DNA of 64,000 nt from CANRPC01 sp964456095 (GCA_964456095.1 CAYVZF010000002.1:1-64000), one strand, 5' to 3'; positions 45,046 through 54,769 are shown, numbered from the stretch's first letter. Notes: generated by a model from the letters alone, not told the origin. Translations and numbers: made by a program.

Positions 45046-45836
45046 ATTGACTCCTTTCCTTCGTCTTTTTCAGAGAATTTTCTTGTTAATAATACGCTTA
45101 ATAAGATCATTAATAACATTATTAAAGCCATAAATGAACCGAAGTTCCAATTTGATTGATTAAAATATAAATCAATATAACTACCAAATAAAACAACATT
45201 GTATTCGGATAGAATATCAGAAATGACATATGAAGATATTGTTGGCATAAATACCATTGTTGCTGCAGAAACGATTCCAGGCATAGTTAAAGGAATAATT
45301 ACTTTAACAAATGTTTGAAATCCGTTAGCGCCTAAGTCTTTACTAGCTTCAATTTGACTTTTATCCATTTTACACATAGTTGTATATAAAGGCAAAATTG
45401 TAAAAGGTAAATAGTTATAGAATAATCCAATAATTGTTGCTAGCTCTGGATATTCACCACCAGATAAATTAATCCATGATAACAAATCTCTTGTTGCGCC
45501 TGTTCTAATAACAAAATTAATCCACATTGGCATAATAAATAAAGTAACTAAAACACCTGATTTATTTATTTTTTTATCCGCTAAAAAGTATGCAACAGGA
45601 TAACCTATAAGTAAACATAGAAAAGTATTAATAATCGCGTATGTTAATGAAATAATTAATACATTAATATTCGTAGTATCTTGAAAAAATTTAACTAAAT
45701 TAATAAATGAAAATTGACCAGTTGCTTTATCGGTAAATGCATAATAAACAATGAAAAAGATAGGAACAATTATAAAAAATAAGAAGAACAATATATATGG
45801 AATTGAAAGATATTTTCTTTGAAATCTAAATTTCAT
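45039..45836 (-). CDS. potB: Spermidine/putrescine ABC transporter permease PotB
   Basis: Partner permease of 265 residues with six hydrophobic segments and the loop IEASKDLGANGFQTFVKVIIPL. It overlaps potA by 11 bases, so the transporter subunits are translationally coupled. Confidence 0.93.
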   Translation of the reverse strand: MKFRFQRKYLSIPYILFFLFFIIVPIFFIVYYAFTDKATGQFSFINLVKFFQDTTNINVLIISLTYAIINTFLCLLIGYPVAYFLADKKINKSGVLVTLFIMPMWINFVIRTGATRDLLSWINLSGGEYPELATIIGLFYNYLPFTILPLYTTMCKMDKSQIEASKDLGANGFQTFVKVIIPLTMPGIVSAATMVFMPTISSYVISDILSEYNVVLFGSYIDLYFNQSNWNFGSFMALIMLLMILLSVLLTRKFSEKDEGKESIW

Positions 45837-47349
45837 ATTTTGAAATATCTCCTTTTAATGTTAATTTGATGTTCTTTGGTTGTACTTTAATACTTACAAT
45901 ATCATTATTGTTCCATGTCCATTCAGTATCTAAAACGAAGTCATCTTCATCTTCGGTTCTTACAATTACTTGATAATGGTCTCCTTTATAAACCATATCA
46001 ATTATTTCTCCTTTTGTATTCCCTTCTTCTAAATTGTCTGATATTTCTATATCTGCCATATCAATATCGACTGTTACATCAGCATCATTCAAATCATATT
46101 TTTTTCCTTTAGAATCTATTAAATATCCTTCTTCATCAACATGTGAACCTTTTAGCAATTGGGTAATATCGCAATCCCATGCGGTTTCAGCAAAACATAC
46201 TTGATTGAATTTATTAATATAACCTTCATAAACATTTGAAAGAATTTGTCTTTTCATAATATGAATTAAATCGGCATCGACTTTTAATCCGACTTCAACA
46301 TTTGTTTCGTGTAAAGATGTTGATTGAACAATTACTTCATTTTTACCTACCATAATTGTATATTGATAATGAATTCCTTTAAAAATGCAATCTGTAATTT
46401 TACCTTTGACGATTCCTTTTTCAACTGTTGTTATTTTAAAATCTTCTGGTCTTATAACTACATCAACTTTTTCATGAATAGGGAAATCATCAATACAATC
46501 CCATACTTTTCCTAAGAATCTAACTTTTTTATCTGCATACATTGCACCAACATATATATTAGATTCACCTATGAAGTCCGCAACAAAAGCATTTGCTGGT
46601 TCATTATATATATCAGTTGGTGTTCCAATTTGTTGGATTTGACCATCTTTCATAACTACAATAATATCAGACATTGTTAATGCTTCTTCTTGATCGTGAG
46701 TTACGTAAATAAATGTAATTCCTAATTTTTTATGCATTTCTTTTAATTCGACTTGCATTTCTTTTCTCATCTTTAAATCGAGAGCTCCTAAAGGTTCATC
46801 AAGCAATAATATTTTAGGCTCATTTACAATGGCACGCGCAATAGCAACACGTTGTTGTTGACCACCTGATAATGTTGTAACATTTCTTGACTCAAATTGC
46901 TCTAAATCAACTATCTTTAATGCTTTAATAACTTTTTCATCAATTTCACTTTGAGATAATTTAACAAGTTTTGTTTTCTTGTTGCCTTTTCTATCAATAA
47001 AAGTTTTTTCGACTTTTTTGAGTTTCAAACCGAAAGCTATATTGTCATATACATCAAGGTGAGGGAACAAAGCGTAACGTTGGAATACTGTATTTACAGG
47101 TCTTTTATATGGTGGTAGTTGAGCGATATCTTCACCATTTAAAATGATTTTTCCACTTGTTGGAATTTCAAAGCCTGCGATCATTCTTAATGTTGTTGTT
47201 TTCCCGCATCCAGAAGGACCTAAAAAAGTGACAAATTGACCTTTTTTAACTTTTAAATTAAAATTTTCAACAGCATATGAATCACCATCATCATATTTTT
47301 TATTAACGTCTATAATATCGATTATTGTTTCTAATTCATTGTTTTTCAT
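45826..47349 (-). CDS. potA: Spermidine/putrescine ABC transporter ATPase PotA with extra C-terminal region
   Basis: ATPase that powers polyamine import. The nucleotide-binding domain has Walker A GPSGCGKTT, signature LSGGQQQRVAIARA, Walker B ILLLDEPLGALD and the switch His in THDQEEA. The protein is 507 residues, against about 370 for ordinary PotA. A short insert lies at about 115-130. Two TOBE-like segments (GKITDCIFKGIHYQYTI and GEIIDMVYKGDHYQVIV) flank an acidic linker, suggesting a duplicated regulatory domain. It follows potR by 16 bases. Confidence 0.93.
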   Translation of the reverse strand: MKNNELETIIDIIDVNKKYDDGDSYAVENFNLKVKKGQFVTFLGPSGCGKTTTLRMIAGFEIPTSGKIILNGEDIAQLPPYKRPVNTVFQRYALFPHLDVYDNIAFGLKLKKVEKTFIDRKGNKKTKLVKLSQSEIDEKVIKALKIVDLEQFESRNVTTLSGGQQQRVAIARAIVNEPKILLLDEPLGALDLKMRKEMQVELKEMHKKLGITFIYVTHDQEEALTMSDIIVVMKDGQIQQIGTPTDIYNEPANAFVADFIGESNIYVGAMYADKKVRFLGKVWDCIDDFPIHEKVDVVIRPEDFKITTVEKGIVKGKITDCIFKGIHYQYTIMVGKNEVIVQSTSLHETNVEVGLKVDADLIHIMKRQILSNVYEGYINKFNQVCFAETAWDCDITQLLKGSHVDEEGYLIDSKGKKYDLNDADVTVDIDMADIEISDNLEEGNTKGEIIDMVYKGDHYQVIVRTEDEDDFVLDTEWTWNNNDIVSIKVQPKNIKLTLKGDISKYEI

Positions 47350-47365
47350 TTTTCAGTAACTCCTT

Positions 47366-47902
47366 TTAAAAATTTGGTGGGCTTGAAACCCAAATCACAC
47401 GACATAATTTATCTTTTATATTCTTTAAATAATGATTTTTAGTGGAATCAAAATAAAACGTTTCACCTTTTTTTATTTTATATATTGAAGTGTCTATACA
47501 TAATAAAACTTCTCCTTCAAGAACATAACCAAACTCTTGACCTTCATGAGGATAATCAATGTCAGTCTGTGAATGTGGTAATATAGTAACTAAAATAGGT
47601 TCCATTTCATTTTTTTGAGCATTTGTAACTAACCAATTAATATTGTAACCATTGTATTCTTTTATAAAATAATCATCTTTTTTAAAAACGATTTGATCTA
47701 TTTGTTTGTCATCTTTAAAAAAATCACTTAAATTTGTTCCAAGAGCAAGCACTATATCTTCTAAAGTAGAAATTGAAGGTTCAGTTAAATCATTTTCTAA
47801 TTGAGATATATATCCTTTAGATAACTCTAGCCTATCGGCTAGTTCTTCTTGAGTTAAGTTAAATTTATTCCTTAGATCTTTGATTTTTTTACCAATTTTC
47901 AT
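47366..47902 (-). CDS. XRE-cupin regulator of polyamine transport (PuuR-like)
   Basis: A 178-residue protein with an N-terminal HTH (TQEELADRLELSKGYISQLENDLTEPS) and a C-terminal cupin domain (PHEGQEFGYVLEGEVLLCI). This architecture is common for repressors next to potABCD. It is the first gene of the operon and probably controls it through the palindrome in its own upstream region. Confidence 0.88.
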   Translation of the reverse strand: MKIGKKIKDLRNKFNLTQEELADRLELSKGYISQLENDLTEPSISTLEDIVLALGTNLSDFFKDDKQIDQIVFKKDDYFIKEYNGYNINWLVTNAQKNEMEPILVTILPHSQTDIDYPHEGQEFGYVLEGEVLLCIDTSIYKIKKGETFYFDSTKNHYLKNIKDKLCRVIWVSSPPNF

Positions 47903-47922
47903 TTTGCTAACCCCTCATCAAA

Positions 47923-47966
47923 TTTAGTTTGCTAATTTTAATCAAAAAGTTTAGTCGTACTAAACT
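47923..47966. promoter_or_regulatory. Operator region of the pot operon
   Basis: A perfect inverted repeat AGTTTAGT-CGT-ACTAAACT lies at 47948-47966. A degenerate second copy, TTTAGTTTGCTAATTT, lies at 47923-47938. Both are 20-65 bases upstream of the XRE-cupin gene, where an autoregulatory operator is expected. The remaining 170 bases up to the ABC-F gene are AT-rich and hold nothing further that I can assign. Confidence 0.6.
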
Positions 47967-48143
47967 TAAACATATGAAATTATTATTTATTAGTAACTAT
48001 TTGTCAACATATTTTGTATATATTTTATATTTATTATTTATATAAATAATTTTGTAAATATTTTTTATAAATAAATAGTTATGAAAGTAAATAAATATTT
48101 AAAAAAAATATTAAATGTTGTACTCTAAAAAAAGGTGATTAAA

Positions 48144-49982
48144 ATGCAAATACTTTCTATTCAAGATTTAAAAAAAGAATTTCTGGGTGAAACATTATTT
48201 GAAAATATTTCTTTTTCTATGAACGATAAAGATCGTGTTGCATTAATTGGAAATAATGGAACTGGTAAATCAACATTACTAAAAATGATACTTGGTAAAG
48301 AAGAAATTGCAAAAGGAATAATAGCTATTGCAAAAGGTGTAAGAATTGGTTATTTATCACAAGAAGTAATTGATGATAACAACAATACACTTTATGAAGA
48401 AGCAATGAATGTTTTTGAAACATTAATAAATAAAGAAAAAGAACTAGATGATCTAGCTTTACTCCTTGAAAATAATCCTTCATCAAAAGAAATCATGGAT
48501 TTGTATGGAAAAAAGATGCAACAATTTGATGATATGGGTGGCTATGATTATAAATATAAAATAGATATGTTATTATCTAAATTTGGTTTTTCTAAAGAAG
48601 AATATAATCGTAAAATTACATCTTTTTCGGGCGGCGAAAGAACAAAAATTGCTTTTGCTAAATTACTTTTAATTGAACCAGAATTGTTAATACTTGATGA
48701 ACCTACTAATCATTTAGATTTGTCTACTATTGAATGGCTTGAAACATATTTAAAAACATATAATGGTGCATTATTATTTGTATCACATGATAGGTATTTT
48801 ATTGATGCATTGTGTAATAAAATAATTGAAATAGAAAATAAAACATCTTTTATATTTAAAGGTAATTATGAAGATTTTATAGAAGAAAAGAAAATTATTT
48901 ATGACAATCAGTTAAAAGCCTATAATAATCAACAAAAAGAAATAGAAAGAATGAAAAGATTTATTGAATATTTTAGATATAAACCAAGATTTGTTTCTCG
49001 TGTTCATGATAGAGAAAAGAAATTAGAACATATGAAAAAAATTGATAAACCATATTCATCAAATAAAAATATTAAATTACATTTCAAAGGTGAATCTTTA
49101 AAAGATAAGGAAATTCTTAATGTTGTTAATTTGTCGCTTGGATATTCAAATGAACTAGTTAAAGATATTAATTTTTCTGTATATGGTCAAAATGTTATCG
49201 CGATTATGGGCGATAATGGATCTGGAAAAACTACTTTATTAAAAGTATTAATGGATGAATTAAAGCCACTTAAAGGCGAAGTAATTTATAAAAGATTAGT
49301 AAAAATTGGATATATTGATCAACATCATTTTGACGTTAAAGGAAAAGAAACAATAATTGATTATTTAATGAATGAATTTCCTACGATTGGAGAAAAAGAA
49401 ATAAGAAATCATTTAGGGAAGTTTAATTTTTGTGGTGATGATTATAAAAAATCTTTAGATATATTAAGTGGTGGAGAAAAAATGCGTCTATTACTATCTA
49501 AAATAATACTAAGAAATTATGATGTACTTTTTTTAGATGAACCAACAAATCATTTAGATATGGTAACAAGACAGGCTTTAATTAATGCTTTAAAAGAGTA
49601 TAAGGGAACAATTATTTTTGTATCACATGATAGATTTTTTGTAGATGAACTTGCGACACATATTCTTTATTTTAAGAACGATAAAGCTTATTTTAATGAA
49701 GGATGTTATCAGGATTTTAAAAGTATTGAAGAAAAACTTAATCTAGAAAAATCAGACATTGTTAAAGAAAAAGTTGTTATTGTTGATAATAATAGAAATA
49801 GTAATAATAATTCAATTAGAATAAAAGAAAAAATTGAAAAACTCGAAAAAGAAATAGAGGAATTAAAAAAATCACAGTATTTAGAAGAAAATTATATGGA
49901 TTATAAAAAGATGTCTAGAATTGATAAAGAAATTATTGAAAAAGAAAATGAACTATTAAAATTATTAGAAATGGATGTATAA
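48144..49982 (+). CDS. ABC-F family ATPase
   Basis: A soluble protein with two ABC domains and no membrane segments (612 residues from ATG at 48144, which follows AAAGGTGA). It has Walker A GNNGTGKST and GDNGSGKTT, signatures SFSGGERTK and LSGGEKMR, and Walker B LLILDEPTNHLDL and VLFLDEPTNHLDM. The linker is rich in Lys/Arg and the C-terminus is a coiled coil. It could be a translation factor (Uup/EttA/YdiF group) or ribosome protection protein; the subgroup is not decided by reading. Confidence 0.92.
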   Translation: MQILSIQDLKKEFLGETLFENISFSMNDKDRVALIGNNGTGKSTLLKMILGKEEIAKGIIAIAKGVRIGYLSQEVIDDNNNTLYEEAMNVFETLINKEKELDDLALLLENNPSSKEIMDLYGKKMQQFDDMGGYDYKYKIDMLLSKFGFSKEEYNRKITSFSGGERTKIAFAKLLLIEPELLILDEPTNHLDLSTIEWLETYLKTYNGALLFVSHDRYFIDALCNKIIEIENKTSFIFKGNYEDFIEEKKIIYDNQLKAYNNQQKEIERMKRFIEYFRYKPRFVSRVHDREKKLEHMKKIDKPYSSNKNIKLHFKGESLKDKEILNVVNLSLGYSNELVKDINFSVYGQNVIAIMGDNGSGKTTLLKVLMDELKPLKGEVIYKRLVKIGYIDQHHFDVKGKETIIDYLMNEFPTIGEKEIRNHLGKFNFCGDDYKKSLDILSGGEKMRLLLSKIILRNYDVLFLDEPTNHLDMVTRQALINALKEYKGTIIFVSHDRFFVDELATHILYFKNDKAYFNEGCYQDFKSIEEKLNLEKSDIVKEKVVIVDNNRNSNNNSIRIKEKIEKLEKEIEELKKSQYLEENYMDYKKMSRIDKEIIEKENELLKLLEMDV

Positions 49983-50007
49983 AAAAGTAGGTTTTCCCCT
50001 ACTTTTT
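49981..50007. terminator. Bidirectional terminator
   Basis: The perfect hairpin AAAAAGTAGG-TTTTCC-CCTACTTTTT lies between the convergent ABC-F and lipoprotein genes. Confidence 0.88.
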
Positions 50008-50806
50008 AATCATAAATCCAACCTTTTAATGTTATTCCAGATATACCAAAATTATAAACTTGATTTGATTTAACTGGAAGATTTGTTGCTCTAATTTCTA
50101 TATAACTTATTGATGAATTTTTAATATATGTTTTAACAGTACTATTGTTTGTTACATCAATATCTTCGATATATGTGGTTTCAAGTAATGTGCCATCAAT
50201 TGAATAACAATCAATAGTAAATATTGGATCTGTTTTATTTTGTTTTTTTTGTGTGCCATGAAATTTACCTAGATGAATTCTTAATTCAATTTTATTCCAA
50301 GAATTAAAACATGGCGTTTGAACACCTTTTCTAGGGCCATCATTTTCATTCATGATAAGACCTCCACCATCAGCATATATTTCAGGCTTTGTTTTATTAT
50401 TTCCATAAATGTATGAAAAATATTCAGGTAATTCATCTATAAAAGAAAAGTTTTGATATGTACTAATATCAATTGGACTATTTGAATTTTCAGGTATAGT
50501 TATTTCTTCATATTGTTTTGAAGAAATACTTGATATAGAACTATATGATTCTTTTTCACTATTTGAAAATGAAGATAAATCACTTGATTTTATTGAACTT
50601 ATTTTTTCAGATTCATATTTAGAAACACTAGATACTTCTTCACTACTAGAAATAGTACTATCAGTATAACTTTCTATTGAAAAATCGTTACTAAAAATAG
50701 ACGAATAAGACAAAAAATCGCTGCCTATATTATTATTAGAGCAACTAACAAATGATAATAAACTAATTAATAATAAGTACTTTAATCTAAAACTATTCTT
50801 TTTCAT
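50006..50806 (-). CDS. Ser-rich stalked surface lipoprotein
   Basis: A 266-residue lipoprotein with the signal LLLISLLSFVSC. Residues about 25-110 are a Ser-rich stalk. The C-terminal domain of about 150 residues is beta-rich with Trp and Asn (PCFNSWNKIELRIHLGKF, YIEIRATNLP), suggesting a beta-sandwich. Likely displayed on the cell surface; function unknown. Confidence 0.6.
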   Translation of the reverse strand: MKKNSFRLKYLLLISLLSFVSCSNNNIGSDFLSYSSIFSNDFSIESYTDSTISSSEEVSSVSKYESEKISSIKSSDLSSFSNSEKESYSSISSISSKQYEEITIPENSNSPIDISTYQNFSFIDELPEYFSYIYGNNKTKPEIYADGGGLIMNENDGPRKGVQTPCFNSWNKIELRIHLGKFHGTQKKQNKTDPIFTIDCYSIDGTLLETTYIEDIDVTNNSTVKTYIKNSSISYIEIRATNLPVKSNQVYNFGISGITLKGWIYD

Positions 50807-50935
50807 AACAAATTCATTCTATAATAATTTTTTATAAAATTCTATAGTAATTGATAAATTATTACTTTTAAAAAAAGTGTTGAAATATTATTAATATTTT
50901 GCTAATATAAATTTTGCTTTAAGGGAATAGCATTT

Positions 50936-51009
50936 AGGAGTGTCGTACAATGGTAGTACAGTGGTCTCCAAAACCATTAACGCGGGTTCGATTCCTGTCA
51001 CTCCTGCCA
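50936..51009 (+). tRNA. tRNA-Trp (CCA)
   Basis: Acceptor AGGAGTG pairs with CACTCCT, the anticodon loop CTCCAAA gives CCA, the T arm is GCGGGTTCGATTCCTGT, and CCA is encoded. No UCA-reading tRNA-Trp is seen in this window. Confidence 0.97.
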
Positions 51010-51127
51010 TTAATTTTAGAAGTTGTCAGTGATGACATTTTTTTTGATGCTATAGTTGATTAATAATCAACCATATATATGAAATATTTTACTAAAAATA
51101 ATGAGAAAGTATTATAGGTAATAAATA

Positions 51128-51895
51128 ATGAGTAGACTTGGAGAAAAAATAAAAGAAATAAGGATAAGCAGAGGATTGAGCCAAGAAGCATTTGCAAAAG
51201 AACTTGGATATACTTCAAAATCCACGATTAACAAAATAGAAAAAGGTATAAATGAAATTAGTTATGATAAGTTAATGTTATTAATTAATAAATATAATTT
51301 AAATTTAGATCAATCATTTAAGGCGAGTTTGAATAATATTCCATTACCTAAAGATAAAAAATCTAATCTCTATATATCATTTAGTGCTAGAGCTAATGGA
51401 AATTCTGAAAATATAATCAAATATATGATGGAAGAAAAAGATACATTTATAAATTTTAAAGATTTATTTATTAATTTTTGTAATAAATGTAATTATGAAT
51501 GTATGTCTATTAATAAATGTATTTATCGATATGATGATATCTATAATTTACTAGATATAAGTATAAAGTATAATAAAATTGTATTTGTAGTTCCTATGTA
51601 TTGTGGTAATCCATCTTCTCTTTATTTTACACTTATGGAAAGGATGCAAGATTATTTTAATAACAATGAAAGTAATTATTTAATATTTATTAATAAGTTA
51701 CATGCTATTGGAATATATGGATCAAATGAAGAATCCCGGTTATTTATTCCACTTATTTCAAACATTTTAGATAATTTAGATAAATGTTTACCTATTCAAA
51801 GACATAAATACGGAATTAAAATGAACGAATCTGTTATTAATAATAAGTTTATTGTTAATCTTATTGATGAATATAAAAGAAAAATGGAATTATAG
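51128..51895 (+). CDS. XRE helix-turn-helix fused to an iron-sulfur-flavoprotein-like domain
   Basis: A 255-residue fusion. Residues 1-65 are a Cro/CI HTH (SQEAFAKELGYTSKSTINKIEKG). Residues about 78-250 resemble the NAD(P)H-dependent FMN reductase or flavodoxin-like fold: a first strand SNLYISFSARANGNSENI, then VFVVPMYCGNPSSLYFTLMERMQDYF. Between them is a Cys cluster C118, C121, C125, C131 (CX2CX3CX5C), similar in spacing to the cluster of iron-sulfur flavoproteins. A redox-sensing repressor is the natural inference. It lies 157 bases from a convergent dps gene. Fold assignment is by pattern only. Confidence 0.7.
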   Translation: MSRLGEKIKEIRISRGLSQEAFAKELGYTSKSTINKIEKGINEISYDKLMLLINKYNLNLDQSFKASLNNIPLPKDKKSNLYISFSARANGNSENIIKYMMEEKDTFINFKDLFINFCNKCNYECMSINKCIYRYDDIYNLLDISIKYNKIVFVVPMYCGNPSSLYFTLMERMQDYFNNNESNYLIFINKLHAIGIYGSNEESRLFIPLISNILDNLDKCLPIQRHKYGIKMNESVINNKFIVNLIDEYKRKMEL

Positions 51896-52001
51896 ATAAA
51901 TGCTTACTTATAGATTGAATTATTTGATTGGAATATCTTTAGAAAATAATTTTAATATTAGTAATGAGATAATAAACAATTAGATAATTAAATTTAAAAT
52001 A

Positions 52002-52037
52002 GATCTTAATACAAATTTAACTAATAGTATTAAGATC
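52002..52037. terminator. Hairpin between the XRE-flavoprotein gene and dps
   Basis: A perfect 11-base stem GATCTTAATAC/GTATTAAGATC between convergent genes. The T runs are short, so its use as a terminator is likely but not sure. Confidence 0.6.
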
Positions 52038-52051
52038 TTTAATTTACTTTT

Positions 52052-52492
52052 TTATTTTGACATAGATTCTAAAAACCAAATAAGTTTATTAATATTAATT
52101 AATTCATCTTCAAACTGATTTACAACATCGAATTCATTGTTTTTATCTGCACATAATCTAATTTCTTCTGCTTGTTTTTTTAATGATTCATAATCAAATA
52201 AAACAATTTTTATAACATCATCTTGTCTATATTCTTTTGATGATATTTCTTCTATACTAGCAAGTGCTAGATATGTTTTTAAAGATGCATACGGAAATTC
52301 GTTGTTAATTCTTAATAATTCTGCGATGGAATCGAGTGATTTACTAATATTATTATATTGCTCTTCTAAAAATTCATGAATTGATTTAAAGTTGCTTCCT
52401 ATAACATTCCAGTGTAAATTATGCAATTTAACATATTCTATACATAAATTTGCTAAATATTTGTTAATACATTCTACTGTTTCTTTTTTCAT
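52052..52492 (-). CDS. dps: Dps-family ferritin-like protein
   Basis: A 146-residue four-helix protein that oxidises and stores iron and protects DNA. The ferroxidase residues His27, His39, Asp54 and Glu58 have exactly the spacing of E. coli Dps (12, 15 and 4 residues), in LHNLHWNVIGSNFKSIHEF and SLDSIAE. It has its own promoter region and faces the XRE-flavoprotein gene. Confidence 0.88.
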   Translation of the reverse strand: MKKETVECINKYLANLCIEYVKLHNLHWNVIGSNFKSIHEFLEEQYNNISKSLDSIAELLRINNEFPYASLKTYLALASIEEISSKEYRQDDVIKIVLFDYESLKKQAEEIRLCADKNNEFDVVNQFEDELININKLIWFLESMSK

Positions 52493-52612
52493 TTATTAAT
52501 AACTCCTTTTTTCACAAATATATTATTAGTTTAAAAAATCTAAATTATTCATACTTTTTAATATTTTAGATATGATATAATCAAATTGTTAAGAAATATA
52601 AAGGTGGGTTTT

Positions 52613-53254
52613 ATGAAGTTTATTTTATTACTAATATTTAGTTTTCTATTATTTTTATTAACTATTATTGGCTTTAAAAAATATAAAGTTACAACGCTAT
52701 ATGCTCTTGCAATAGGAGGTATAGTAAATGCTAATTTCTTTCAAGCTTTTAAATATCCAATTGAATGCTTTGGACTTCCATTTGCTATTGATAGCATAAT
52801 ATATGTATTATTTATTTTTTGTGCATTTTTAATGTTTTATAAATCAAATAAAAAAGATGCTTATTTTTTATCACTTTCTAGTGTTTTAGCAATAATTATA
52901 TCCGCGACATTCCAGTTTTTAGCCGATTTATTTTCTAACGGTTATTCTTTAGATATATTAAAAGTTTATTTGACATTTTTATCAAGTGCATTTGCAAGTT
53001 CTATAATGGTTATTATTGTTTTTGAATGTGGAAATAGAATAAAAGATAAAATTAACAAGTATATATTTATGCTTATTTTTCTTCTTGTTGCATTTATAAT
53101 TTATAATGCAATTAATATACCATTATATATTTTAATAAATGGAAATATTAAAAATACTTATAATGTATTACTAACAACATGTTTTGGTGGATTAATAGGT
53201 ATTGTCTCATCATATTTACCATTTTATCTTATTAATAAATATTATAGCGAGTAA
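52613..53254 (+). CDS. Polytopic membrane protein, possibly VUT/YhhQ-like
   Basis: A 213-residue protein with six hydrophobic segments. The part GGIVNANFFQAFKYPIECFGLPFAIDSIIYVLFIFCAF resembles the start of VUT/YhhQ queuosine-precursor transporters, but this is weak. ATG at 52613 follows AAGGTGG. A TATAAT with TG before it lies at 52576-52581. It is six bases upstream of the YunG-like gene. Confidence 0.5.
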   Translation: MKFILLLIFSFLLFLLTIIGFKKYKVTTLYALAIGGIVNANFFQAFKYPIECFGLPFAIDSIIYVLFIFCAFLMFYKSNKKDAYFLSLSSVLAIIISATFQFLADLFSNGYSLDILKVYLTFLSSAFASSIMVIIVFECGNRIKDKINKYIFMLIFLLVAFIIYNAINIPLYILINGNIKNTYNVLLTTCFGGLIGIVSSYLPFYLINKYYSE

Positions 53255-53260
53255 TGATTT

Positions 53261-53698
53261 ATGGAATATAAATATTATGGACATGAAAATTCAATTTTTA
53301 TTAATAAAAAAACTAAATATGATAAGATAAATAATCCAAATGATTTATATGTTTTTTTAAATGAAATATGGTGTGAAAATACATGCACTCCTAGATTAAG
53401 ATATAAATGGAGTAATAGAAGTAAAACAGTTGGTCAATGTTCTATTACGAGTTTTTTATTTCAAGATTTATTCGGTGGGGAAGTATATGGTATTTTATTA
53501 GAAGATGGTAATTATCATTGTTTTAATATAATAGATAATTATATTTTTGATTTATCTAGTGAACAATTTAATAATAAAATTAATTATATAAATTACGTTA
53601 ATCAAAATAGAAAAACCCATTTTATAGTGAAAGAAAAGTATGAAAGGTATCTTTTACTAAAAGATAGATTAGATGAAATATTAAAAAATAGAAAATAA
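53261..53698 (+). CDS. YunG-like protein
   Basis: A 145-residue soluble protein with the YunG pattern: NEIWCENTCTPR, then TVGQCSITSFLFQDLFGGEVYG, a HCFN segment, and FDLSSEQF. The Cys, His and Asp in these blocks could form a catalytic set as in papain-like folds, which is an inference. The family has no assigned function. It is coupled to the membrane gene upstream. Confidence 0.6.
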   Translation: MEYKYYGHENSIFINKKTKYDKINNPNDLYVFLNEIWCENTCTPRLRYKWSNRSKTVGQCSITSFLFQDLFGGEVYGILLEDGNYHCFNIIDNYIFDLSSEQFNNKINYINYVNQNRKTHFIVKEKYERYLLLKDRLDEILKNRK

Positions 53699-53774
53699 TT
53701 TTTAAAATATTATATTGTTTTTTTAAATAACAAATTATAATATTTTATGGAATCAAGCAAAAGGAGGATTAAAA

Positions 53775-54764
53775 ATGAAAAAGAAAGTTAGTATTATTAT
53801 AATATCTATTTTAACTGTATGTATTATTTTACCTATTTTATTTTTAGGTGTTATTAATATTATCCCACCAAAACATGTTATTGAAAATAATCCATTTATT
53901 AACAATACTTCTTATCCTATGATCGCAGCTCATAGGGGTGGGAAAGAGGCTAATCCTGAAAATACAATGAAAGCATATAAAGCTTCTGTATATGATTTTA
54001 AAGTTGAGATTTTAGAATCAGATTTGTGGCTTACAAAAGATAATTATTTAGTTTACAATCATGACCATAGCATTAATAGAACAAGCGATGCAGAGTTATT
54101 TTATGAAGGACAAAATAATTATGTAGAAGATTTTACATTAGAAGAATTAAAAAATTTCAACTTTGGATATAATTTTGAAAAAGAAAACTATAAAGATATA
54201 GTTGGACTTAATGATGAAAATAGAAAAGAAGTATTAAAAAATAATGACTTACAAATCGTTGAAGCTAGTGAATTGTTTGCACAATTTTATGAAACTAATA
54301 AAGATTTACTTTTTATAGTAGAAATTAAAAATTCTAATGAGAAGGGCTTTATTGCTGCAGACATTTTAGCAAATATATTAGAAAATGATTTTCCGGATTA
54401 TAAAGACAATATTGTAATAGGAACATTTAATTCAGAAGTAGAAGAATATTTAAAGACAAATCATCCAACACTTTTAAGAGGGGCATCAGAAGATGCTGCG
54501 ACAAGTTTTATTGTTACACAATTATTGAAGGTTAATATTTTTGATAAAGGAGACTTTGTTTGCTTACAAATACCATTATCTGAAAAAGGATTAAATCTAG
54601 CCAAAAAAACATACATTAATCGTGCGCACAGAAGAAATATTGCTGTTCAATATTGGACAATAAATGATGAAGAAGAGATGAGAATGCTTATTGATCTAAA
54701 AGTTGATGCAATTATGACAGATGATCCAGAATTATTAAAAAGAGTAATTGATTCATATAAATAA
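53775..54764 (+). CDS. Glycerophosphodiester phosphodiesterase
   Basis: Hydrolyses glycerophosphodiesters to glycerol-3-phosphate and an alcohol. The 329-residue protein has an N-terminal membrane helix (about residues 5-28), then the GDPD barrel with AAHRGGKEANPENT, ESDLWLTKD and NHDHSINRTSD, and the C-terminal INDEEEMRMLIDLKVDAIMTDDPELL. The metal and catalytic residues are present. It is membrane-anchored and acts outside. Confidence 0.9.
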   Translation: MKKKVSIIIISILTVCIILPILFLGVINIIPPKHVIENNPFINNTSYPMIAAHRGGKEANPENTMKAYKASVYDFKVEILESDLWLTKDNYLVYNHDHSINRTSDAELFYEGQNNYVEDFTLEELKNFNFGYNFEKENYKDIVGLNDENRKEVLKNNDLQIVEASELFAQFYETNKDLLFIVEIKNSNEKGFIAADILANILENDFPDYKDNIVIGTFNSEVEEYLKTNHPTLLRGASEDAATSFIVTQLLKVNIFDKGDFVCLQIPLSEKGLNLAKKTYINRAHRRNIAVQYWTINDEEEMRMLIDLKVDAIMTDDPELLKRVIDSYK

Positions 54765-54769
54765 AAATA

